Source of the DNA: an uncultured Bacteroidales bacterium
GTDB taxonomy: Bacteria; Bacteroidota; Bacteroidia; Bacteroidales; Bacteroidaceae
Direction: 5' to 3'
Length of the DNA: 41,330 nt
Assembly (NCBI GenBank): GCA_902779845.1
Contig: CACZCZ010000027.1
Span: 1 to 41,330 of the forward strand
In this document: piece by piece, positions 24,847-33,702 of the stretch
Layout: each line of letters begins with the position of its first letter
Position numbering within the stretch: the first letter of the stretch is position 1
Notes under the pieces: model-generated
Database searches by the model: none
Told to the model about the DNA's origin: nothing
The model's input: only the letters and a program-made list of their open reading frames with translations
Translations under genes and position numbers: made by a program

Positions 24847-27800
24847 TGTACTCCTGCCAACTCTTGATCTTGATGTCGGCGAGATCGAGTGTGGTGAAGG
24901 CTTCGATGAAGGCCTTGGCCAGACGCGTGTTGGTCATCAACGGGATGTTGTGGTCGATGGCAGCACGACGGATGCGGTAGCCGTTGGTGAGCTCGCGGCG
25001 TGTGCGGTTCTTGGGCACATTGACGATGAGGTCGAACTTGTGCTGTGCGATGAGCGACAGGACATTGTCCTCATCCTCCTCATCAGGCCAGCTGACGCTG
25101 CGTGCGAAGACGCCGTTCTCATTGAGGAAGGCAGCAGTGCCGCCAGTGGCATACACCTCCAGCCCTTTCTTCACGAGCTGGCGGGCAGGCTCCAGCAGGT
25201 CGAGCTTACCCTTGGCCCCACCGGAGCTGATGAGCACAGCCTTCTTCGGCAGACGGTAGCCGGTGGCGATGAGAGCATTGAGGAGCGCCTCGTTGAGGTC
25301 GTCGCCCAGACAGCCCACCTCGCCGGTGGAGGACATATCCACGCCGAGCACGGGGTCAGCATTCTGCAGACGTGCGAAGCTGAACTGGCTGGCCTTCACG
25401 CCGATGCGGTCGATGTCAAACTCGCTCTTCTCAGCACGCTGGTAGGGCGCATCGAGCATAATCTTGGTGGCCGTCTCGATGAAGTTGCGCTTGAGAATCT
25501 TGCTCACGAAGGGGAAGGAGCGCGAAGCGCGCAGGTTGCACTCGATGACCTTCACCTCGCGGTTCTTGGCCAGGAACTGGATATTGAAGGGGCCGCTGAT
25601 GTTGAGCTCGGCAGCAATCTTGCGCGCAATCTTCTTCATCTGGCGGATGGTGGAGAAATAGACATTCTGTGCAGGGAAGACCATCGTGGCATCGCCGCTG
25701 TGCACGCCGGCATACTCCACATGCTCGGAGATGGCGTACTCCACAATCTCGCCCTTGTCGGCCACGGCGTCGAACTCAATCTCCTTGGTCTCCTGCATGA
25801 ACTGCGAGACAACGACGGGGTACTCGTGGGAGACCTCGGTGGCGAGCTGCAGGAAGCGCTCCAGCTCCTCGTCGGAGTAGCAGACATTCATGGCAGCGCC
25901 CGAGAGGACATAGCTGGGACGCACCAGGACAGGATAGCCGACCTCGGAGATGAACTCCTTGATGTCGTCGAGGCTGGTGAGTGCGCGCCATGCGGGCTGG
26001 TCCACGCCCAGCTTGTCGAGCATGGCAGAGAACTTGTCGCGATTCTCGGCGCGGTCGATGTCCACGGGCGATGTGCCCAGCACAGGCACGCCCTGGCGAT
26101 GGAGCTTCATGGCCAGGTTGTTGGGAATCTGACCACCCACGCTGACGATGACGCCACGCGGCTGTTCCAGGTCGATGACATCGAGCACACGCTCCAGCGT
26201 CAGCTCGTCGAAGTAGAGGCGGTCGCACATGTCGTAGTCGGTGCTGACGGTCTCCGGGTTGTAGTTAATCATGATGCTCTTGTAGCCCAGCTTGCGAGCT
26301 GTGTTGATGGCATTGACAGAGCACCAGTCGAACTCCACGCTGGAGCCGATGCGGTAGGCACCTGAGCCCAGCACGATGACGGACTTCTCGTTGGCATAGT
26401 AGTTGATGTCGTGGGCTATCTTGTATGTCTCGCCCGAGGGGTCGCCAAAAGCAGGCACGTGGGTGTAGGTGAAGTAGAGGTAGTTGGTGAGCTCGGGATG
26501 CTCGCTGGCCACCGTGGGAATGCGCTTCACGCTGGGTAAGATGCCGCGCTGCTTGCGATGCTTGCGCACTTCCAGATTCTCCTTCTCGAAATTGCCGGAG
26601 GTGGGTTTGAGCACGAAGCGTGCAATCTGGAAGTCGCTGAAGCCAGCCTGCTTCACTTCGAGGAGGAAACTGTCGGGGATAGCCTCCAGGCTGTTGTAGC
26701 TCTCCAGTTGGTGCTTGAGATCCACGATGCGCTTCATGCGGGTGATGAACCAGGGGTCGATCTTCGTCAGCTGCTCGATGCGCTCCACCGTGTAGCCCTT
26801 CTCCAGCGCCTCAGCGATAGCGAAGATGCGCAGGTCAGTGGGGTTCTCCAGCGCATCGTCGAGGTCGTCGAACTCCACGTGCTCGTTGCCCACGAAGCCG
26901 TGCATGCCCTGCCCGATCATGCGCAGGCCCTTCTGCAGCATCTCCTCGAAGCTGCGGCCGATGCTCATGATCTCGCCCACGGACTTCATCGAGGAACCAA
27001 TCTGACGGCTGACGCCTGCGAACTTGGTGAGGTCCCAACGGGGGATCTTGCAAATCATGTAGTCCAGCGAGGGCGCCACATAGGCGGAGTTGGTGGTGCC
27101 CATCTCGCCAATCTGGTCGAGGGTGTAGCCGAGGGCTATCTTGGCAGCTACGAATGCAAGCGGATAACCCGTTGCTTTCGAGGCCAGTGCGGAGCTTCGG
27201 CTCAAGCGGGCGTTTATCTCGATAATGCGATAGTCGTTGGTGACGGCGTTGAAGGCGAACTGGATGTTACACTCGCCCACGATGCCCAGGTGCTTCACAC
27301 ATTTGATGGTGATGTCTTGCAGCATCTTCACCTGTTGCTCACTGAGCGAACATGTGGGGGCCACGACGATGCTCTCGCCGGTGTGGATGCCGAGGGGGTC
27401 GAAGTTCTCCATCGAGGCCACGGTGAAGCAGCGGTCGTTGGCATCGCGGATGCACTCGAACTCAATCTCCTTCCAACCCTTCAAGCTTTCTTCTACAAGG
27501 ATCTGTGGTGCGAAGGTGAAGGCGCTCTCGGCCAGCTCCACGAACTTCTCCTCGTTGGGGCAGATGCCGCTGCCGAGGCCGCCGAGGGCGTAGGCCGAGC
27601 GAATCATGATGGGGAAGCCGATCTCGCGGGCAGCCTTGAGGGCGTCGTCCATGTTCTCCACGGCGTGGCTCACGGGCACCTTCAGATCCACCTCAGCCAG
27701 TTTCTTCACGAAGAGGTCGCGGTCCTCGGTGTTCATGATGGCCTCCACGCTCGTACCCAGCACCTCCACGCCGTATTCCTTCAGCGTACCGTTGAGGTAG

Positions 27801-28099
27801 AGCTCCGTGCCGCAGTTCAGTGCCGTCTGTCCGCCGAAAGCCAGCAGGATGCCGTCGGGGCGCTCCTTCTTGATGATTTCCGTGACGAAATAGGGCGTCA
27901 CCGGCTGGAAATAAACCTTATCGGCGATGCCCTCGGACGTCTGAATGGTGGCGATGTTGGGGTTCACGAGCACGCTGGAGATGCCCTCTTCACGCAGGGC
28001 CTTCAGCGCCTGCGAGCCGGAGTAGTCAAACTCGCCTGCCTGTCCGATTTTCAAAGCACCGCTGCCCAGCACCAGCACTTTCTTCATGTTCTTTTTCAT
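24839..28099 (-). CDS. carB: Carbamoyl-phosphate synthase large subunit
   Basis: CarB makes carbamoyl phosphate from bicarbonate, ATP and ammonia for arginine and pyrimidine synthesis. The 1086-residue length is normal. The first half starts KKVLVLGSGALKIGQAGEFDYSG and holds ATP-grasp domain 1 (EINARLSRSSALASKATGYP). The second half starts KSVIVLGSGAYRIGSSVEFDW and holds ATP-grasp domain 2 (ECNLRASRSFPFVSK). The MGS-like allosteric domain is at the end (KAVLISSGGAKGKLDLLEPA...VYATGGTAAFL). Start could be residue 1 or Met5. No carA (glutaminase subunit) lies next to it; fetB is 33 bp upstream on the same strand. Confidence 0.96.
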   Translation of the reverse strand: MKKNMKKVLVLGSGALKIGQAGEFDYSGSQALKALREEGISSVLVNPNIATIQTSEGIADKVYFQPVTPYFVTEIIKKERPDGILLAFGGQTALNCGTELYLNGTLKEYGVEVLGTSVEAIMNTEDRDLFVKKLAEVDLKVPVSHAVENMDDALKAAREIGFPIMIRSAYALGGLGSGICPNEEKFVELAESAFTFAPQILVEESLKGWKEIEFECIRDANDRCFTVASMENFDPLGIHTGESIVVAPTCSLSEQQVKMLQDITIKCVKHLGIVGECNIQFAFNAVTNDYRIIEINARLSRSSALASKATGYPLAFVAAKIALGYTLDQIGEMGTTNSAYVAPSLDYMICKIPRWDLTKFAGVSRQIGSSMKSVGEIMSIGRSFEEMLQKGLRMIGQGMHGFVGNEHVEFDDLDDALENPTDLRIFAIAEALEKGYTVERIEQLTKIDPWFITRMKRIVDLKHQLESYNSLEAIPDSFLLEVKQAGFSDFQIARFVLKPTSGNFEKENLEVRKHRKQRGILPSVKRIPTVASEHPELTNYLYFTYTHVPAFGDPSGETYKIAHDINYYANEKSVIVLGSGAYRIGSSVEFDWCSVNAINTARKLGYKSIMINYNPETVSTDYDMCDRLYFDELTLERVLDVIDLEQPRGVIVSVGGQIPNNLAMKLHRQGVPVLGTSPVDIDRAENRDKFSAMLDKLGVDQPAWRALTSLDDIKEFISEVGYPVLVRPSYVLSGAAMNVCYSDEELERFLQLATEVSHEYPVVVSQFMQETKEIEFDAVADKGEIVEYAISEHVEYAGVHSGDATMVFPAQNVYFSTIRQMKKIARKIAAELNISGPFNIQFLAKNREVKVIECNLRASRSFPFVSKILKRNFIETATKIMLDAPYQRAEKSEFDIDRIGVKASQFSFARLQNADPVLGVDMSSTGEVGCLGDDLNEALLNALIATGYRLPKKAVLISSGGAKGKLDLLEPARQLVKKGLEVYATGGTAAFLNENGVFARSVSWPDEEDEDNVLSLIAQHKFDLIVNVPKNRTRRELTNGYRIRRAAIDHNIPLMTNTRLAKAFIEAFTTLDLADIKIKSWQEYNA

Positions 28100-28132
28100 A
28101 GATTCTTGTATTTTGTGTAAGATTGTATTTGT

Positions 28133-28906
28133 TTATCGCATCACCGACCCCAGCCGCCCGAAATCGTCGAAGGCCTGACGGGTGGAGAGAAACAGCGTGA
28201 GAATGAGCGAAAGCATGGAGGCGGTCATCGTGATGATGACAATCATCATCTGGTATTTGACAGCCACGTCGGGGGCCGAGCCGCCCAGTATCTGACCAAT
28301 CATCGTGCCCGGCAGCGCCACGATGCCCATCACAGCCATGTTGGCAATGCAGGGCGTGAAGCTCTTGATGACAGCCTCGCGCATGAACGGCAGCCAGGCC
28401 TCGAAGCGCGTGGCGCCGTTGCCCAGGAGATAATAATAGGTAGCGTGCTCGCGCGCGATACCACTATAGAAGGTGGACAGCGTCAGCACATTCACACCCA
28501 GCATATTGCCCATCAGGATGCCCATGATGGGGATGAAGTAGCGGGCGCCGAAGGGGTTGTCCAGATGCAACACGAAGAGCAGGAAATAGAAGCCCACGGC
28601 CGCTGCCGCCACGATGAAGCCCACGAAGGCGGGCACCGCCAGCACGCGCCACTGCAGACGTGTGCGCTGTCCCAGGGCGTGCGTGGCCACGACAGCCATG
28701 ATGAGCACCCACAGCATGTTGAGCCATGGGTTGTCCCACTCAAAGAGATAGCGAAGATAGATGCTGATGAGGAAGAGCTGAAGGATCATCCTTCCTGCGG
28801 CTACGAGCGTGGCGCGAACGAGACCCGTGCGCAACACCCACAAGAAAAACAGGGGGATGCAGAGCAGCAGGAGGCCGATGGCCAAGGACAGAATATCAAT
28901 ATCCAC
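28133..28906 (-). CDS. fetB: FetB/YbbM-type ABC transporter permease (UPF0014)
   Basis: The 257-residue protein is almost entirely membrane helices (about seven). It has the family signatures GRMILQLFLISIYLRYLFEWDNPWLN in the N-terminal third and FIPIMGILMGNMLGVNVLTLS in the middle. The closing part is GIVALPGTMIGQILGGSAPDVAVKYQ. In E. coli FetB works with the ATPase FetA in iron export and oxidative-stress resistance. No FetA gene is adjacent in this window, so the ATPase must be elsewhere or of another type. The gene has a promoter 25 bp upstream and is probably followed by carB in one transcript. Confidence 0.88.
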   Translation of the reverse strand: MDIDILSLAIGLLLLCIPLFFLWVLRTGLVRATLVAAGRMILQLFLISIYLRYLFEWDNPWLNMLWVLIMAVVATHALGQRTRLQWRVLAVPAFVGFIVAAAAVGFYFLLFVLHLDNPFGARYFIPIMGILMGNMLGVNVLTLSTFYSGIAREHATYYYLLGNGATRFEAWLPFMREAVIKSFTPCIANMAVMGIVALPGTMIGQILGGSAPDVAVKYQMMIVIITMTASMLSLILTLFLSTRQAFDDFGRLGSVMR

Positions 28907-28930
28907 GATACGCTCTTTCTAAAGTCGGCG

Positions 28931-28938
28931 CAAAGGTA
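28931..28938 (-). promoter_or_regulatory. Promoter of the fetB-carB-cyclophilin unit
   Basis: The minus strand reads TACCTTTG, 25 bp before the fetB start. Confidence 0.7.
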
Positions 28939-29079
28939 CGAAAAAATTTCGCAACTATGCTATCATTTTGCACACAAATCTTCATCTTTTCTTTATTTTC
29001 TTACACATGTCAATCCTTATAGCCCGAAATGCACCATAATGACACCGCCCCACCCCACAATTACACCCCACCCCACACA

Positions 29080-29123
29080 ATAGCGCCTCGCCACTCACTT
29101 CCATCGTGAGCCGCGAGGCGCTT
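29080..29123. repeat. Strong inverted repeat after the primase-helicase gene
   Basis: AGCGCCTCG (29083-29091) pairs perfectly with CGAGGCGCT (29114-29122), with an inner CACTCAC/GTGAG stem. It lies 50 bp after the stop of the gene at 29171 (minus strand). No T-run follows, so it may be a structural end rather than a rho-independent terminator. It also marks the transition from core genes to the island. Confidence 0.6.
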
Positions 29124-29170
29124 CCAATTTTTGGTGGTCAACTTATGCTCGAGCTTGCTCGCATGATTCT

Positions 29171-31696
29171 TCAAGAACTGCAACGCTGCAACGATGCAAC
29201 GGTGTGCGTCTTGCAATAGCGGCCGCTGACCTCGTCGAAGACGATGTGTCCGCGCTTCACCCAACTGCGCAGCGTGGCATCACCACTACCGCTGCGACCT
29301 TGTGCCTGCCGCATCTGCCGGTACTCCTCGCGCGTGAACTCATCAGCCAGCTTGTCCAACAGGTTCTGCGGCCCCGACTGGCGCTGCATCTCCACTTCCT
29401 CGCGCAATTCCTTCTCCAACTGCTTGCCGAAATACAGCATCTTGCACCATAGGTTGTACTGCTGCGACCATCGCACGAAATCGGCAATCTCACGCGACCA
29501 TTTGCAGCCGTGGGCCACATAGAGCACCATGCCCTTGAGCCATGCTATCACGTTGGCACGATAGCTCAGGATGCGGTAGGCCTCGCTGTCGTAGAGCGTG
29601 GCACTGTCGGCATTCTCGCTGCGCATCTCCATCGATAGCTTCCGTGCCTGTGGGCACTCTATCAGTCCGCTGGCCGCCTCCAGGCGGTCGATGTAGGGCT
29701 TCAGTTCCTGTGCAAACGAGTGGTCGTAGATGCCCAGGATGGGAGCCGTATCATCATCGTCGTCAGCCTTGATGATGGTGGCAATGTCCAGTCGGCTCAC
29801 GGTGCCGTCGTTGACCATCTTATAGAAGAACTTACAGGCGTTGGGCGGCGTCGTGGAGGCATTGAAGTTCCACCGCAGCGGGGCGATGCCGCTGACGCTG
29901 TCGGCTCCCACGCGCTCCTGACCGGCGAGGCTGTTGTCGAACGCCTTGCGGATGAGCAGTCCCACCTCATCGACCGTGCCCCTTGAGGTCACCTTCTTCA
30001 GCGCCTCTATCTCATCCACAAGGGTGTAGATGTAGCGCTCACCGTTGTTGTGGGCATCCACGATGCGCTGGTTGAAGACGGCATCCGTCAAGTTGTCTAT
30101 CAGCATCTGTATGCAGATGTCCGTGGGCCGCGGCTCTTTCTTCTGTTTCGCGCTCGGGTTCTTCTGCTTCCACTCGGCCTCGCGCTGACGGTTGGGGATG
30201 TCGCGTTGGCGGATATCCTCCATAATGTACTCGATGGGCTTCTTGATAGAGCCCTTGCCGATGGACTGACGACCGATGAGCACATTCATGAATGTCGCCT
30301 CGTGCTCCACATTGTCCCAGTAGCGGAAGCGGACACCGTGCAGATGTGCCCCCAGCGCAGGGAACACGGCACTGGCCACGGCGGGTTTGTAGAAGCCGGG
30401 CACGTTCTTCGTCAGCAGCTTCACCAGTGGCGGCAGTTTCTTAGGCATCGGCGGCGGCGAGGTCAGCGTACCGCCACAGGCCTTCACCGCCTGCTGCGAC
30501 TTCAGCGCCTGCAGCACCTGCTTCAGCCTGAAGGGCATCCCCCTCTTGGGCTCCTTCAAGGCGTTCGAGAGAGTTTGGATCCACTCAGACTCTCCCCCCT
30601 GCCCCTCCCTATGAGGGAGGGGAGTAATTACCTGTGACCCTTGTGAAGTGCTGTCTGCAAAACATTCTGCTCCCTCCCTGATAGGGAGGGCGGGGGGAGT
30701 GTCTTTCCAGTAGTTGGGGATGACCTGCATCATCTTCCCTAAATCATAGCCGCAGATGCTCCTCAGCGTCACTGCCAGCTCAAACGTCAGCACATTGCGG
30801 TCGCCCTCGCTCGGCTCCTTGCCGTCGTTGAACAGATCCCAGTACTTCTTGATGATCGAGGAGAAGGGGATGCCGTGGTAAGTGAGAGGATAGGAGCACT
30901 CTACAGACCCCTCAGACCCCTCTAAATCTCCCCGTGAGGGGAGACTTTCCTGTCCTCGAGACTTTTCTGCAGCCCCCTCTGCGCCAGCCTCTCCCCTCCC
31001 TTCACGGGTAGCGAAGGTGTCAACGGGTTGACTGAATGTCAAGCCGTCCTGAGTGACCGAAGCAGAACTCCTCTGCTGAGGACGGGCAAGGTCGGGGGTG
31101 GGTCTGCCGGGGTCTTTAGAGGGGTCTGTGTCCGTCTTGAAAATCTCATCATCGAGATAGATGAGGTCCTCCTCACTCGCCGTCGTTGTGAAGAACACCC
31201 TTGTGATATCCTTCGCGCCCTTGTCGTAGGCCACGCCCAAGAGATCGCTTGCCCAGCGCAGGTTCTCCTCCTGCGACATCTCCGGGCGGCGACGGAAGAC
31301 GAGGTGGTAGCCCTTCGTGGCTGAGCACTCCAGCATCAGCAGTCCCAGCTCATCCTTCTTCCCCATCACCAGCTCCGGCACCTTCTTCAACCATTCCTCC
31401 TTGCTGACAGCCATCTGCTCTTCCCCTTCAGGGGTCACAAGTGAAGGGGTCCAGTCGATGTCCATGCCCACCGTCGTGCTCATCGTCTTCGAGCCTTTCA
31501 GCGAGCCGTCCTCGTTAGGCAGACATGAGTAGTTCATCTGCACCAGCTTGTGCTTCAGCGACGTATCACCCTCGCGGATGGCAGCCACCATCTGCACTTG
31601 GTTGCCGCTGTTTCTCAGTGCCAGATACGCTGGCCTGGAGAGGACGGGGCGCATCATCTTCGCCCCATCCTTGTAGTAAATCACATGTACACTCAT
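29171..31696 (-). CDS. BT4734-like primase / DUF3987 helicase-type protein with repeat insertions
   Basis: The 841-residue protein joins a BT4734/VirE-N domain (about 1-187) to a DUF3987-type ATPase domain (about 400-790). The N-domain shows MDIDW (Asp79, Asp81) and CSATKGYHLVF (His131), a pattern like archaeo-eukaryotic primases. The ATPase has LIGRQSIGKGS (Walker A, Lys481) and TLVDEIEAL (Walker B). Such proteins are typical of Bacteroidetes mobile or satellite elements and probably start replication. Residues about 188-267 and 332-371 are low-complexity stretches encoded by GC-rich palindromic elements (TPPALPIREG and ITPLPHREGQGG), both between domains. It is the last gene of a four-gene leftward operon. 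Confidence 0.82.
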   Translation of the reverse strand: MSVHVIYYKDGAKMMRPVLSRPAYLALRNSGNQVQMVAAIREGDTSLKHKLVQMNYSCLPNEDGSLKGSKTMSTTVGMDIDWTPSLVTPEGEEQMAVSKEEWLKKVPELVMGKKDELGLLMLECSATKGYHLVFRRRPEMSQEENLRWASDLLGVAYDKGAKDITRVFFTTTASEEDLIYLDDEIFKTDTDPSKDPGRPTPDLARPQQRSSASVTQDGLTFSQPVDTFATREGRGEAGAEGAAEKSRGQESLPSRGDLEGSEGSVECSYPLTYHGIPFSSIIKKYWDLFNDGKEPSEGDRNVLTFELAVTLRSICGYDLGKMMQVIPNYWKDTPPALPIREGAECFADSTSQGSQVITPLPHREGQGGESEWIQTLSNALKEPKRGMPFRLKQVLQALKSQQAVKACGGTLTSPPPMPKKLPPLVKLLTKNVPGFYKPAVASAVFPALGAHLHGVRFRYWDNVEHEATFMNVLIGRQSIGKGSIKKPIEYIMEDIRQRDIPNRQREAEWKQKNPSAKQKKEPRPTDICIQMLIDNLTDAVFNQRIVDAHNNGERYIYTLVDEIEALKKVTSRGTVDEVGLLIRKAFDNSLAGQERVGADSVSGIAPLRWNFNASTTPPNACKFFYKMVNDGTVSRLDIATIIKADDDDDTAPILGIYDHSFAQELKPYIDRLEAASGLIECPQARKLSMEMRSENADSATLYDSEAYRILSYRANVIAWLKGMVLYVAHGCKWSREIADFVRWSQQYNLWCKMLYFGKQLEKELREEVEMQRQSGPQNLLDKLADEFTREEYRQMRQAQGRSGSGDATLRSWVKRGHIVFDEVSGRYCKTHTVASLQRCSS
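30584..30703. repeat. Palindromic elements inserted in the primase-helicase gene (copy set 1)
   Basis: Two hairpins, CCCCTCCCT-ATG-AGGGAGGGG and CCCTCCCT-GAT-AGGGAGGG, frame about 60 bp of other sequence. The set is in frame and free of stops on the coding strand. Confidence 0.75.
30896..31135. repeat. Palindromic elements inserted in the primase-helicase gene (copy set 2)
   Basis: The stretch contains CTCCCC-GTGA-GGGGAG and several GC-rich pieces (CCTCTCCCCTCCC, GGTCGGGGGTGGGTC). ACCCCTCTAAA near the left end and TTTAGAGGGGT near the right end form an outer inverted repeat. It encodes TPDLARPQQRSSAS...ATREGRGEAGAEG between the primase and ATPase regions, without breaking the frame. Confidence 0.7.
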
Positions 31697-31699
31697 CTT

Positions 31700-32026
31700 T
31701 CAATCCTCCAAATCCAATGCATAATCGATGATGGCCATGCCGGCCTCCTTTGTCTCGCGCTCCAGTGTCGTCAGCACCTTGGGCGTGCCAATCACCTTCG
31801 GTATGCTCTCAAACACCTTGATGCGCTCCTGCGATTCCTTCACCCATCCGTGTTCCAGATGGCACAGCAGTCGCTCGTAGCGGTGGCGTGGAGCCTTGCG
31901 CTGGTAAGCCTTGAATGTGATACAACCCGTGTTCTTTTCCTTGAACAGAACACCTTCCACTCTCTTGCCGCATGCGATGCTGTCTAACAGCTCGGCGGCA
32001 TCCTTGATATTGATATACTTTTTCAT
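31700..32026 (-). CDS. Hypothetical protein of the island operon
   Basis: From ATG 32026 the protein has 108 residues (MKKYINIKDAAELLDSIACG...). The opening 'INIKDAAELLD' looks like a short helix-turn-helix or excisionase-like start, but the rest (GVLFKEKNTGCITFKAYQRKAPRHRYERLLCHLEHGWVKES) has no domain I know. The open frame extends 26 residues upstream to 32104 through sequence with small hairpins. It ends 3 bp before the primase-helicase gene and is probably co-transcribed and functionally tied to it. Confidence 0.6.
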   Translation of the reverse strand: MKKYINIKDAAELLDSIACGKRVEGVLFKEKNTGCITFKAYQRKAPRHRYERLLCHLEHGWVKESQERIKVFESIPKVIGTPKVLTTLERETKEAGMAIIDYALDLED

Positions 32027-32142
32027 AATGTGTCGAAAGATGTGAGCTTCGGAAAGCGAAGTGTTAGTTGAGCTCATTTTATCCGGATACTTCCCTTCGC
32101 TCACCTTCGACTCAGTTGCGGCTAAATGCCGCGATGATTATT

Positions 32143-32175
32143 ATTTATCATTTATCATTTATTATTTATTATTTC
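32143..32175. repeat. Heptamer array ATCATTT/ATTATTT
   Basis: Units ATCATTT x2 and ATTATTT x2, with flanking partial units, form a 7-bp period array between the lysozyme stop and the next gene. The lysozyme stop codon (TAA at 32169-32171) is within the array. Confidence 0.85.
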
Positions 32176-32564
32176 GAGGGGCTGAGGAACATTTTCTTTC
32201 CGCCTGCATACACCCATCGCATGAATTCGCGTCGTATTTCCTCGTCGCTGCCCTGTCGCTTGATCACGCGCAGTAGCGTCGATTTGCGTAGTTGGCCGAT
32301 GCCCAGGTTGAACACGAAGCTCGTGAGCGCATCCAGCTGTCCTTGCGTGCGGCAGACGCCTAATTTCAGCACCTGCTTTGCGGCCCTTTCGATGTCCTCG
32401 CGCAGCAGTTCGCGCGCCCAGTACTCGCTGATGCGGTCCCCCTCGCGCACATCGTGGGTGTGTCCGTAGCCAATCGTCAGCACCCCCGCTGCATCGCGGT
32501 ACGCCTCCAACCGGCACCCCTCGAACTCCATCAGCTTCTGTAACAGTAAATTACTTGTTTCCAT
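32169..32564 (-). CDS. GH24 phage-type lysozyme, C-terminus altered
   Basis: The 131-residue protein is a T4-type lysozyme that cleaves peptidoglycan. The catalytic triad spacing is kept: Glu15 (FEGCRLEAYRD), Asp24 and Thr30 (GVLTIGYGHT). The family's next block is present too (CRTQGQLDALTSFVFNLGIGQL). Homologues end with a GLxxRRxxEAxL helix; here the sequence after YAGGKKM switches to FLSPSK and stops inside a heptamer repeat, so roughly 15 residues are lost or replaced. No holin or signal peptide is visible. It may come from a phage or satellite element. The gene is 3 bp from the OB-like gene upstream. Confidence 0.85.
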   Translation of the reverse strand: METSNLLLQKLMEFEGCRLEAYRDAAGVLTIGYGHTHDVREGDRISEYWARELLREDIERAAKQVLKLGVCRTQGQLDALTSFVFNLGIGQLRKSTLLRVIKRQGSDEEIRREFMRWVYAGGKKMFLSPSK

Positions 32565-32567
32565 AGG

Positions 32568-32873
32568 CTACATCATTGGTTTTGTCAGGTTATACACGCG
32601 GATGTTCTGAATCTTCTTGCCCTGCCAATCCGAGAGGGTGAAGCCCACTTGGAACTCACACGTCTCGCGCGCTTGGCACGTCCGTTGGAGACTCGTCAGG
32701 AACTCAGGGTTCCCGTAGCTCATCTCGCCGATTAGTTCATCCTGGCGTTCCTGCCCGTCCTTCGACAGGTAAGGGATTGCCACTGTTAGTTTCACACTCT
32801 GGCGCTGTTCGCCATCTTTGTTGGTCCAGCTCCTGGTCTGTCCAACCTCTTTAATAAATCCTTTTAGAATCAT
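32568..32873 (-). CDS. Small OB-fold-like protein (possible ssDNA-binding)
   Basis: The 101-residue protein is beta-rich: MILKGFIKEVGQTRSWTNKDGEQRQSVKLTV, then FQVGFTLSDWQGKKIQNIRVYNLTKP. The alternating pattern and the phrase 'W-G/Q-G-K-x-x-Q-N-I-R-V' resemble the small OB-fold or DUF3127-type proteins that bind single-stranded DNA. A role in replication with the primase-helicase would fit. It is the first gene of the four-gene leftward operon, with a promoter at 32940-32947 and a leader of about 65 nt. Confidence 0.6.
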   Translation of the reverse strand: MILKGFIKEVGQTRSWTNKDGEQRQSVKLTVAIPYLSKDGQERQDELIGEMSYGNPEFLTSLQRTCQARETCEFQVGFTLSDWQGKKIQNIRVYNLTKPMM

Positions 32874-32939
32874 TGTTCTCTTTGCACCCGACTACCTAGA
32901 AGCGCTCAACGCGAGCCACCTTTGTTCGGAATGCTGGTG

Positions 32940-32947
32940 CAAAGGTA
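32940..32947 (-). promoter_or_regulatory. Promoter of the OB-like/lysozyme/primase operon
   Basis: The minus strand reads TACCTTTG, 67 bp upstream of the start codon at 32873. Confidence 0.7.
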
Positions 32948-32995
32948 CACTATTGTAAACTCCTTAGGAAGAGAAAATACGCGTCGTTCAGCCGC

Positions 32996-33043
32996 CACCC
33001 GACGCACCCGATGAATTTGTGGAGTTTCACCCGATACACCCGA
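32996..33043. repeat. Paired CACCCGA direct repeats
   Basis: CACCCGA occurs at 32996, 33005, 33028 and 33037: two pairs, each with 9-bp spacing, 32 bp apart. They lie upstream of the promoter at 32940 and could be binding sites for a repeat-recognising protein such as an initiator. Confidence 0.6.
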
Positions 33044-33053
33044 TGACAGGCAT

Positions 33054-33090
33054 AAAAAAAGCACCAAATAGCGATGCTACTTGATGCTTA
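33054..33090 (-). terminator. Rho-independent terminator of the two-gene HARE-HTH unit
   Basis: On the minus strand AAGCATCAAGTAGC pairs imperfectly with GCTATTTGGTGCTT and is followed by a run of seven T. Confidence 0.75.
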
Positions 33091-33111
33091 ACGTTCGTTG
33101 ATTCATTTTGT

Positions 33112-33702
33112 TCAGATGCCCTTTTGCAAGCCCTGATAGATGTCTTTCACGATTTCTTGAATTCGCTTCCTCCTTGTATCATCCACATGATATGTAAATC
33201 TATTAGACGTCCATTCCAGCATGGGCGGCAGACACTCGTCCAAGATGAACCAGTTCGCAGACTCCGTTCGCAGCAGGTCTGTATAAGCCTTATAGCGCTT
33301 GTCGCCTGTCTCATCGGCATTCACCTTTGTCAGCACGCCCGGTAGCAACCCTTCGATGTCTTTGAAGAAGTCCACATAACCTTTCATGAGAAACTCGCGT
33401 CCTATATAATAATGGTACGCGATATAAGGCGCCACCCAGTCGCGCCCAGAGCCCACATCCATTCTCGACAGTACACTCTTCAACACGCGTCGCAGTACAT
33501 TCTGCTGTTCCAGCGTGGTAAGCCTTTTATCTTCAAAGAATACGAAATCCACATACTCATAACCCTCGTCGGCTGCTTGCTGCGGCTGACCGTTGACATG
33601 CATGTGTACGTGCTCATTATCATGGATGTCGAACATCGGACCGTTGATCGTTACAGAGCCATTGAACGTTACGCCCATCATCTCAGTTGTCTTATTTTCC
33701 AT
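33112..33702 (-). CDS. Hypothetical protein of the HARE-HTH unit
   Basis: The 196-residue protein starts MENKTTEMMGVTFNGSVTINGPMFDIHDNEHVHMHV, a short strand-rich lead, followed by a helical body (FEDKRLTTLEQQNVLRRVLKSVLSRMDVG and YIAYHYYIGREFLMKGYVDFFKDIEGLL). I do not recognise the family. Its start overlaps the end of the upstream gene by 11 bp, so the two are likely coupled. A terminator follows. It may be a structural partner of the HARE-HTH protein. Confidence 0.65.
   Translation of the reverse strand: MENKTTEMMGVTFNGSVTINGPMFDIHDNEHVHMHVNGQPQQAADEGYEYVDFVFFEDKRLTTLEQQNVLRRVLKSVLSRMDVGSGRDWVAPYIAYHYYIGREFLMKGYVDFFKDIEGLLPGVLTKVNADETGDKRYKAYTDLLRTESANWFILDECLPPMLEWTSNRFTYHVDDTRRKRIQEIVKDIYQGLQKGI

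Noticed and set aside
24740-26365. Open frames of more than 500 codons on the + strand opposite carB (also 26558-28120)
   Set aside because: They are antisense shadows of carB; the translations are Val/Glu/His/Leu-rich without domain patterns.
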